From Owenia fusiformis (taxonomy: Eukaryota; Annelida; Polychaeta; Sabellida; Oweniidae): DNA of 64,000 nt. Both the position numbers and the translations under genes were made by a program. The stretch's first letter is position 1. Each line of letters starts with the position of its first letter. The stretch is taken from positions 17,781,564-17,845,563 of the forward strand of contig CAIIXF020000007.1 in NCBI GenBank assembly GCA_903813345.2, in the 5' to 3' direction. Below, piece by piece: positions 55,520 through 64,000 of this stretch. The notes under the pieces are model-generated. The model searched no databases, was not told the origin of the DNA, and saw only the letters and a list, made by a program, of their open reading frames with translations.

Positions 55520-56173
55520 GCTATTTTGTACTCTATGATTGTTCGGTAAATGAACATTGTTTGGTGCTAAAGTGTATTTATATTTGATGCGTGTTCTAAA
55601 TATATGTGTCAACCGTCTTTGTTCGTGTGTGTACATGGACTTATATATGTGATATTTTACCAAACACTGAATAACATAAACCGCATATACAAGTGCATTT
55701 ACCGCATATATAGGTACATAAATCAAATACAAATGTGTAAAAACAAACAAATTTATTACGTGTTTCGAATCATTTTAATAGAGTGGAATATCGAATGGTT
55801 GTAATCAAATACAAAAGTGTTAAAATCGAATAAAGATGCAGAAAAAATTCCATAGATGCATGGTCAATTATTTATTTATTTGAACGGTGATTCCTTCTAC
55901 ACGATACTATACATAATTTGAATTCATTGATTGTGTCCTTCGTGCTATTTTCCGATGGGTTTAACACATACTATCCATCCATGTGTTCAGTTCATTTCGA
56001 TTATCAGAAAAGTCTTCAGAGAAGTTGTGCTTATATAAAAGGAAGAAGTCGCAATTCAAGCATATCATGGTTCTAGCTAGTTCAAGTAAACGCATACATT
56101 TAGGTAAAAAGTAGAATGTATTTCAATGTATCATATTGCTGTTAGATTATACGTCAAGTGATTCTGAGAATAT
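55520..56173. other. 3' flank of the TSP1-vWA gene
   Basis: No exon seen. AATAAATAAA on the minus strand near 55869-55880, about 300 bp past the stop, is a candidate poly(A) signal. Confidence 0.4.
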
Positions 56174-56496
56174 TTATTTATCCCATTCAATAGTTGCACA
56201 TGCATCTCCATATTCAACCCAAGTCTCGTTTAATCTCGTTTCAACTCTATGTAGCATCTCGAGAAATCCTCTTTCATCCGGGACATTGAATGCATGGTTA
56301 TACTTTGGAGCAGATACTACAGTTTCAAGTTCTGCCTTGGCGTACTTATTGTTGAATTCCCCTATACCTACAGTATAAACGGTTGCGATCGTTCTTAGTT
56401 TTTCCGCTTCTTTCACAATATCATGGCCACAGTTCGATTTTCCATCTGTCACGAGAAGGACTTCTTTGCTAACTTTCGATTGATGCAAACGGGCTC
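56174..56496 (-). CDS. TSP1-vWA exon 4: end of vWA
   Basis: Starts in phase 1 (ATTACAG acceptor), carries KEVLLVTDGKSNCG and VYTVGIGEFN, and ends IEWDK before TAA at 56174-56176. Confidence 0.88.
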
Positions 56497-59400
56497 CTGT
56501 AATTATCAAATCAAAAAGTCATTTTATTTAAAATTCAAATAGACAAATAGACAAATTAAACATTCTCATCAAGGTTTGTATTTTAGAACTGAAGATTGTT
56601 TCAGTTACTTTTGAACGATTTAAAAGATAGCTATCACACCAAACTAGTGTTATGACTCAAGCGAAGGGACAAGACACAATTCTAAAATTATTACATTTAT
56701 TTTACACATATAATTAAATATTAACCCTGTACTGCCTTACGTTATGACAAACAATATATACACTCATCCAACTATCTTTCCTATGCAGTATGATGTATTG
56801 TCGGAAACAACGCTGTTTCCTTATTACTGTTACTGTTAATGGCTTGGTCGCCACTATCGAGTTGACGATGTCATTTCTTAATATGGTTTCAAGTATAGAA
56901 TTGATGAAATTATTGTGGAAACTCTCAAAAAGGACAACATGTCTTTTATTTATGTACATTACAAATATAAGTGAATTATTATTGCTTATTTTTTGTAAAT
57001 ACACTCTACTATACCTAACCCCCAGAAATGCATAAAAAGATACTGTTTGTCTAATTGTATTGATTGGTATATTTTTGCAAGTACGTGTACCTTATTAACA
57101 TCTAACAGTCTTCCGATAAACCATTCATAACGAACAAACAAATAAAAACAAATAACATTATCATTACTATTAAGCCAATTGGGTTGCTCATGAACACTAA
57201 ATGCAAGATATAGTAGAGTGAATATCTTCTTCTATCAGAAATAACTTGTTCAAAATAAGTAAAGTAGTGACAATAGTAATTGAATGGCTTCATCAGAAAA
57301 AATTAAATATATATTTATCATTCGGGTGAATGGATGCCATTTCCGTCAAATGTCATAATCTCAAAATAAAATATAGTAGCGTCAGGAGGTACATGTATTT
57401 GAATGAGTTCATCGGGTGAACGTCCTTTTCATAAGTGTCCCTTTGTTCTTTGTTTGTTATGGTTGTTGTTCTACTTTAAATATTTAGAGCATCATATAAA
57501 TCTATATGCAGGACCATTGCTCAGATATTGAGAGTATTTGTGAAAGGTTCCCAGCTGAAGTACAAGGTTATCACATCTCTGATATCTAATCCCCAGTGCG
57601 AGATATGACAATGAACTCGATGGACGTTATATTCTATATTGCATCTGCAATAGTTTTCCTTGCATTTGTAGATAATACCACAGCATGTTGCAGAACTTCC
57701 GAACTCCAAAATGAAGTAAACGATTTGAAGAAGCGACTTGAAACGACACAGACAGAACTCGACCGTCAAAATCAAAGGATAAATGATCTTCAGAAAAATG
57801 GTAAGGCTATCAAATAAGATTTGACCCTTTTCTTAGTTTCTAAATAGGTTTACTTTATGTAGAAGTAACCTCCATCACCTCTTGATTTGGCTTTAGTAGG
57901 GATCTAGTCGCTGAAGTCGTATGGCTTCCTAATAGAGGTACGTACCATATTATTTTATTTTACATGTAACTCATAACATATATCATGGTCTACATCTCTT
58001 AGTTTTGCACAGAGTAGAAAAATGTTGTTAGATTAATGTATTAGTTGTGAGTTAATCATTTACTGCAATTTATGAAACTTTAATTATAAGAAATTGAGTG
58101 GCTTATTTTTTAAGAACAAAAATGTTGGTCACTAATATGATTAACACTCAAATAATATATTCACTGGATACATTCACTGTTCCACAACTGTTCTATCCTT
58201 TGCATTCGCTCGACTTCGCTTCTCAAAAGAGAGCTTTGACTAGTTGTGGAACAGTGGTATCAATGTGTCCTTTCTGCTGGAGGCCATGATTAAATCATAT
58301 GTATGTGCCTGAAATAACGAAGGACTCAAATCAGGAAGCCATAAAACTGAGCATACGAATATAGTTTAACACTCTCCTTGTCAATATTTTGAGATAAATG
58401 ATAGTATGATCGCACTTTCAGAAATAATATACAGGGTAGTCCAAAAAAAGTGAACCCTTGCAACCGGCTATATTTCCCTTATTACCTGCAGGAATCCTTT
58501 CATAGTTTCACATGTTGTAGGGGAAGGTCTCGAATTTTTGTTGGTACTATACATCTTTCTTAGTATTGAAATTTGCAGAAATGATAAGCCCTAACGAAAC
58601 ATCACTGAAAATGGGTAAAATGTGAACTTCAATATCTGCGATTCTTCAACCCTTTAACAATCTTCCCATGGAAATCTTTTAAGCCGGAGTTTGGGAAACC
58701 TAATGTTTTCTGACTTTGTTTGGTTTTGAATCCCACACAATATGATGTAAATATTAGCATCCTACCTCTGTTAGTTGTAAAGTTATTGTGATCAAAAGAA
58801 ATGTTCAATGTTTCCAAAGACGAGAACATCTTCCAGTGAAATCGCAACATAACCCTATATGGTCTTAAAATGTCAATATCATTAAGCATGGACCAATTCT
58901 AATGAAATGTGGCTCAAAACACTGAATATTAGATTTCCTTTTGATTAATGTAAGATTTTATATGAAGGGCTTCTCAGATTTTGCTAATTTGAGGCATGTT
59001 TGTATAAGTTTTGTAATTTCTTCGAAATTCAAGACTGAGAATAAATTATGCTGTCAACAAAAAGTTTAGACCTTTCCCTACAAGATGTGATAATATGAGC
59101 AAAGTCATGCATGTATTAAGGAAAATATAGCTTGTTGCAGGGGTTCACTTTTTTGGACCACCCTGTATACATAAGCACTCAAACGAATAGATCTCAGTGA
59201 ATATAAACTTAGTTTAATGAGCTTGAATCGTATACATATACTGTACATTATGAGGAAGTAATGTGTTTGATTAAAGCGAGCAGATGTATACTAGGAATCC
59301 AAGTGAAAATACAGAAATGACATTGATTGTTTTTATAATTTTCACAATCGTCGGTATCATTTGAATTTTTGCATGTAATCACTTTAACTAGATACATCAA

Positions 59401-62400
59401 GGACGTCTATAGAGAGAGACGTCCTTGGATACATGTACATGAGCTTAGGTATTTCTGCATTTTAACGAGGCGTATAGCCTTTTTATTTTTTCGTGAAGCC
59501 ACTCAGTAAAATTACGATTTCTCTGCAACCTGATGTCCAATCAAGATCATTCAAGTATCTATATGTTCCTGACACGTTTGGGCGTCCGCAAAAAACCACG
59601 TCTACCCAAAGTTTGCACGCAAAATTGACATAATTCATGACTGAAATCTGGAAGACAAAATTTGAGATTCACAAACAGATTGCTTGTGAAAACTATTTAC
59701 AAAAGTGTTCCAGAGGCTCTAATCTACTTGGCTAAGGTTCTATTTGAAGATACATTGCCTTATCCCGATTTCAGTCATGAATTACGTCGATTTCGCGTGC
59801 AAACATTGGGTAGACGTTGTCATAACCGGATGCCCAAACGTGTCAGGAACACATAGATACTTAAATGATGTTGATCGGATATCAGGGTGCAGAGAAATCG
59901 TAATTTTACTGAGTGGCCTCACGAAAAAATAAACAACATTTTAGGCCACGTTAAGCGTTACGTAGAACTGTGTAACAGTTGAAGCTATTGGCCACTGTTT
60001 GACCAATTAAAACGGAGCATTAACTAATGATAATACACACCTTCAACTGGAGTAAACATCACTTCGTAGGCGTGCTTCAAGGCATTCCCAGTACAGGTGG
60101 ATCCTCCTCTTTGAGAAACATTCCGGATGCCATAACTGTCAATTACAGTAATACGTTAATCCAAGTATACAGGTATCCAAAAATCAAAAAATATATTTAG
60201 GCAAAATTAAGACCTGAAATTAATCTACAATAATCCGTATTTACAGAGTGGTCCAAAAAATGGGACACTCGTATTTCAAAAATAAATAATAATTTTCTTG
60301 ATGAAAACATATACCAGTGGGAAAGATAGGGAATTTACTAATCTTTTATTTGGTATATCATAAGTTCAAATTTATTATAATATTTGTCAACCAGCGTTCA
60401 ATGTATAAATGACGTCATTTTAGTTTCAAAACAGGTTTTCCAAAACTTGCAAAAAACAAATTTTTGACAATTTTTTTTACGCAAACAGACATTAAATATG
60501 TCAATCATTTTGACCAATTAGAGCCCTCAATTTTGGCCTTAACTGGTCAAAAACATCATTGATATTCTGTTGAGACAATGAATTCCACTTCTCAACATGT
60601 CCTTAATAAGGGACTGAGTAGATGTAAGGGGTTCATGGTAAACCAATCCTGTTAGTTCTCCCAATACGTGGTAGTCGCATACGTTGACATCGCATTATCC
60701 AATTATGTTGTTTTTAAACCATCCTGGTATGAGCTCATTCTCGAATCTTTACATTTTCCGACAAGATGGGGCTCCAAACAATAGATCTCACAAGAGTGTC
60801 AAATGTTTAAAAGAAAATGTGTCTAGATTCATCTCCCTAATCACTGCCTCCCCCAGATCATACGATCAAGCAACGTCTGCGACTCCCACGTATGGGGAGA
60901 ACTAACAGAATTGGTGTACCATGAATCCTTTACATCAATTCAGTCTCTTGAGAACAGAATTGAATTAATGAGAAGTGAAATTCATTGTCTTTAACAGCAT
61001 ATCAATGATGCTATTGGCCAATTGGGTACAATTGATCAAAATGGTGGATAATATATCCACTGGATATATTGAACGTCTGTTTATGTAAATAAAGTTGACA
61101 ATATTTGGAAAAACCGTTTTGAAATGAAAACGACGTCATTTATATTATGGACGCTGGTTGAGAGACATCATAATAAATTTGAACTTACGATATACCAAAT
61201 TAAAGATAAGTAAATTCCCCATCCACTGGTATATAATATGACATGTTTTCATCAAGAAAATCAATATTTATTTTTGAAATGCGAGTGTCCCATTTATGCA
61301 CCACCCTGTACTCATTCATTAAAAAGGTGAATCGAATTATGCTCGTAAAAATAAGCACTAGGATAATCTCCCAGCCCCCTCCCCATGCAAAAACAAAACG
61401 ATATGTATTCTTACCGATATCCCGCTTTAGTTTGGTAGCGTTTGAAATTGAACCTCTTCTGAACTGACGGTTTCGATCCGAATGTTGTCACAGCGTACCT
61501 GTGATGCCTCGTTTCATCCGGGCCCACCTTACCGCAAATAAGTTCTATTAATCGAGCCACACCTGCTCGTACCTTCCTGAACTGTGAACGCCCTATTGAA
61601 CCAGATTCATCGAGTATGAAGAGGAGATCACGCGGGACTACAGATTTCTTTTTATGTACTTCTTCGTCATATTGGGCTTCATCATTGGATGCAACGGATT
61701 TATGAAGTATGAAGTTCTTGTAGAAGCTCTTAGCTGTTTGATCTATCGTAGGGGCAACACCTGGTTGAAAAATGATCATTATTAGAACCTAATTGTCATG
61801 CCTTCCCATGAGATCATATTCAATTAGAAATTCAAAAGTAAGAAGAAACCGCTACGAAAATCAATGCACGATGAATACATTTGTTTCCTTGTCATCTCGA
61901 CCCCAAGTCAACTCAACCCAGTAAAATTCAACCCCAAGTCAACTCAACCCCAAGTCAAGTCAACCTCAGTGAAACTCAATCCCAAGTCAACTCAACCCTG
62001 TATAACCCAGCCCCAGTAAAATTAATTATTGATAAATTTATGTTCAACATGAAGTGAAAGTTTATTTTATAAAAAAATATTTTTTAATTCTAAGTGAGTT
62101 TATGATATTCATTCTTATACCTGAGCATGAGATGGGTCATTTTATCAATCTTGCTACATTTGTTGACACTTGTGATCATTTCGAATACCGGAACATGAGC
62201 ATTGCTTTTAGTCCATTAATATACTAGATGCGATTGCTTTATTTTATTTGAAAATGTGACTTTTAAGTCGGGGAGATTCCCCATAGACTCTATGTTACAA
62301 AATCAGAAAAAGGAAATATCTTTTCTTATAATGGACAGATAATATTTTTCTTTAACGGGATATATTTCAGTTTGTACAACTACCAGATACATAAGGGTAA

Positions 62401-63822
62401 TATGAAAATTGAACCACTAAAACTGATGAATATTCAAGTTTAAGGGAACTTTCTAATACTTTCTGCCATGTTAATGTTATCCACCCGAATTAGCCACCTG
62501 GTGGTAAAAATTGTAAAAACCTTCCCGCATCTGTATAATGACTAAACGATTTCAATGATCGATGCATGTACGAGCGTACATATAAATAAAAAGTTATATT
62601 TCATTGTTAATTATTTCTAAATTATCTAAATTTTGATTTAAAAAGATCAAATAATAGGGACAACTTGATGAATTATCCTTGAACTGTTTTTTGAATAATT
62701 TAACAACTTTCTATTCAACGTATCATGCAAAATGCAAGATTTTCAGAAATGAATGACTTCAATTACTCATCGTAAAATTGAATTAGACATCACACAAATG
62801 AATAGGGTTGACTTTTACTGGGGTTGAGTTTTACAGGGTTGATTTGACTTGGGGATGAGTTTTACTGGGGTTGACTTGGGGTTGAGTTTGACTGGGTTGA
62901 GTTGACTTGTGGTTGAGATGACCTGTCACCTTAGGAAGTGAGGGGGACAAATGTCCTAAATATATAAGTTCGACCAATATTACATGGATATTGTAGCTGA
63001 ACCGATTAGCAACCTGAATACATAAGTGCCCGGCATTGCGCCAATGTGGGGTTCATTGATTAGAGAATTAGAGAAACTTTCTGTTTATGAGTCCATGAAT
63101 ATTTCAATATTCATAAACAGTGTCAAAATGGGAAAAATGAAATTAATTCCAAGAACTTGTCACTAATATTTGTTTTGAGTGCACAAAAGCGACAACGTGC
63201 AGAAAAATCTTTGAAAGTCCCTCAACATTTGAGGGTGTCCGAGACCCATACAACATCTATCCTACATTGATCCTTTGAAGCGGTCCCTAATTTAGGTGGA
63301 ACTATATCATTAAATTGGCCAAAGGTGAATGAGGGAAGAAATCGAGTACAAAAATGTTTGAAAACCTGTGGCGCGTGCCTCTCTCAGTCTAGGGCAGGGT
63401 TCTCCATTGTTTGTAGGTTGTACAAGCACATGTCGTTTTCTTTCTCTGGTTCCTTTGAGGCCTCTTGGCTCGCTCCATTTGCTCCATGCTGTAACCCTAC
63501 AGTCGGTTGGAGTACACGTGCAGTTGCATCTATCCTTAGTATCCTCATCATTTCTAAGGTAATCATCCCAATAATTCTCTCTTTCATACTCATGGCTTGT
63601 GTCTGTATCACCATCATCACGGCTATCAAAATTGTCATCACGATCGCGGTATTTCTTGTCTTTGTACTTTTTATAGTGCTTCTTGTATTTTAGATATCTT
63701 GGCTTAGTATCCGATTCATTGTAGTCTTTATTTTTATCTTTAATAGGTTTTTCCTCTTCTGAATACCAGGCATGTGTATAATTTATGGCTAGTACCAATA
63801 CTAAGAGTTTCGTCAAGTTCAT
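56174..63822 (-). CDS. Secreted TSP1-vWA domain protein, 4 exons
   Basis: 406 residues from exons 63366-63822, 61415-61760, 60041-60135 and 56174-56496; the junction phases (1, 2, 1) all match. A signal peptide (MNLTKLLVLVLAINYTHA) is followed by a Lys/Asp/Tyr-rich linker, then CNCTCTPTDC and a thrombospondin type-1 repeat (VTAWSKWSEP, GTRERKRHVLVQ, CPRLREAR). The rest is a von Willebrand A domain with a complete metal-ion site: FILDESGSIG supplies the DxSxS, GGSTCTGNAL the Thr, and LLVTDGKS the Asp. TSP1-vWA combinations occur in adhesive and mineral-matrix proteins of invertebrates, so a matrix-adhesion role is likely. The fourth and sixth TSP1 cysteines are not obvious, so this repeat may be divergent or shortened. 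Large introns hold mariner-type elements and a nested plus-strand exon. Confidence 0.88.
56650..57490. other. Intron sequence, nothing recognised
   Basis: Part of the last TSP1-vWA intron; only a fragment of the CTATCACACCAAACTAG terminus of the 0.8-kb family near 56629-56645. Confidence 0.4.
57495..57500 (+). promoter_or_regulatory. TATA box of the nested coiled-coil gene
   Basis: TATAAA about 105 bp before the first ATG at 57605. Consistent with a short 5' leader. Confidence 0.35.
57605..57800 (+). CDS. First exon of a second secreted coiled-coil protein
   Basis: ATGs at 57605, 57611 and 57620 all lead into VIFYIASAIVFLAFVD, a signal peptide, then TTACCRTSELQNEVN and KKRLETTQTELDRQNQRIN, a clear heptad coiled coil. 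It ends at G|GTAAGG in phase 1. Layout and end phase match the exon at 39443-39674, suggesting the same family type though not close sequence. It lies on the plus strand inside the last intron of the TSP1-vWA gene. No downstream exon was found. Confidence 0.55.
58432..59165. mobile_element. 734-bp mariner-type element, foldback
   Basis: Ends CAGGGTAGTCC and GGACCACCCTG with TA on both sides (58430-58431, 59166-59167). Inverted pairing is patchy but long, through AGTGAACCCTTGCAAC. No intact transposase. Confidence 0.7.
59482..59934. mobile_element. Foldback MITE, intact copy
   Basis: Terminal inverted repeats of about 150 bp or more (GCCACTCAGTAAAATTACG at the left, its complement at the right), leaving only a short unpaired centre. 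It lies in the intron between exons 3 and 4 of the TSP1-vWA gene. Confidence 0.75.
60041..60135 (-). CDS. TSP1-vWA exon 3: metal-site Thr
   Basis: 95 bp, acceptor TTGACAG and donor G|GTGTGT, encoding YGIRNVSQRGG then STCTGNALKHAYEV. There is no ATG; it was found by phase. Confidence 0.8.
60244..61308. mobile_element. 1.07-kb mariner-type element with very long inverted repeats
   Basis: Ends CAGAGTGGTCC and CCACCCTG flanked by TA (60242-60243, 61309-61310). Pairing extends about 400 bp from each end, so the transposase 3' end is present in both orientations (near 60520-60670 inverted, 60880-61000 forward). It lies in the intron between exons 2 and 3 of the TSP1-vWA gene. Confidence 0.75.
60735..60995 (+). 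pseudogene. Mariner/Tc1 transposase fragment
   Basis: FRQDGAPNNRSHKSVKCLKE matches the second catalytic Asp block (QDxAPxH) of Tc1/mariner transposases. A shifted frame near 60890 continues VWGELTELVYHESFTS and ends EIHCL before TAA. The N-terminal half is missing and at least one shift is present; non-functional. Confidence 0.65.
61415..61760 (-). CDS. TSP1-vWA exon 2: first half of vWA
   Basis: Starts in phase 1 (AACCAG acceptor) with VAPTIDQT and carries LLFILDESGSIGRSQF. Ends CG|GTAAGA in phase 2. Confidence 0.88.
61890..62930. repeat. Inverted pair of CAACCCCAAGTCAACT minisatellites
   Basis: 61890-62028 carries six or more imperfect copies of CAACCCCAAGTCAACT-type units; 62802-62930 carries their complement (GGTTGAGTTGACTTGG). 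The arms can pair across about 770 bp of plain sequence. Possibly the termini of a degenerate element. It lies in the first intron of the TSP1-vWA gene. Confidence 0.6.
62931..63365. other. Intron sequence, nothing recognised
   Basis: Remainder of TSP1-vWA intron 1; no exon or repeat defined. Confidence 0.45.
63366..63822 (-). CDS. TSP1-vWA exon 1: signal peptide, charged linker, TSP1
   Basis: 152 codons plus one base; donor G|GTTTTC in phase 1. The linker alternates Lys/Tyr-rich (KYKKHYKKYKDKKYR) and Asp-rich (DDNFDSRDDGDTD) stretches. Confidence 0.82.
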
Positions 63823-64000
63823 CGTGTTTTACTATAATTATTTAACATTAAATCATATTTTTGTTAGTGTTTTGTCTTCAAAGTGTTGTCCTCAAGTCAC
63901 CTTTAAATGTTATTCCCTGCTTTTGTACTCCGTCGATAAAAGTTTTCATTACACAACTTGACAGCTTTATCATTCTCAAATATTCAATGTCAAATTCTTT
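63823..64000. other. Upstream region of the TSP1-vWA gene
   Basis: AT-rich, no clear TATA box; ends at the window edge. Confidence 0.4.

Overview
The window is from an invertebrate animal genome. It is AT-rich. Genes are split by GT-AG introns whose phases match across every junction I could check. The predicted proteins are secreted and matrix-like (a Cys-rich repeat protein, a chymotrypsin-fold protease, a thrombospondin-1/von Willebrand A protein, and a Gly-His protein with a chitin-binding-like core). Much of the rest is MITEs, mariner relics and inverted repeats. The Gly-His plus chitin-binding combination recalls jaw and beak proteins of annelids and cephalopods, so a marine lophotrochozoan is my guess; nothing here fixes the phylum.

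Layout. Positions 1-20250 hold one minus-strand gene. It starts with a signal-peptide exon at 20136-20184 and runs to the left edge. It encodes at least 2357 residues, almost all of it 8-cysteine modules of about 51 residues. Flanking modules lie one per exon, but 36 consecutive modules sit in a single 5520-bp exon (10015-15534). One of its introns carries a 7-kb inverted-repeat element (2435-9414). Positions 21588-29514 hold a 7-exon serine protease gene on the minus strand. Its long first intron hides an un-annotated Lys/Glu/Ser repeat reading frame with one in-frame TAG. Positions 30142-34989 are a large non-coding element with short terminal inverted repeats, inserted into an older repeat copy. 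Positions 36467-38167 encode an intronless pseudokinase (minus). Positions 39443-39674 are the first exon of a small secreted coiled-coil protein (plus).

Positions 43476-44939 encode a two-exon secreted Gly/His-rich protein built around a six-cysteine chitin-binding-like domain (minus). Positions 50697-55116 are a transposon unit with a frameshifted DDE transposase (minus) and a small spliced His-Me-finger nuclease-like gene (plus). It lies between two near-identical direct repeats whose flanking tetranucleotides are swapped (CCAA outside, TTAA inside). Positions 56174-63822 hold a four-exon TSP1-vWA protein (minus). Another signal-peptide/coiled-coil first exon (57605-57800, plus) is nested inside its last intron.

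Taken together, the host genes look extracellular: a very long disulfide-rich protein, a protease probably activated in the secretory route, an adhesion-type TSP1-vWA protein and a metal- or chitin-binding Gly-His protein. I see no operon or shared regulatory logic. All exon boundaries were read by eye from splice consensus and phase and have no transcript support.
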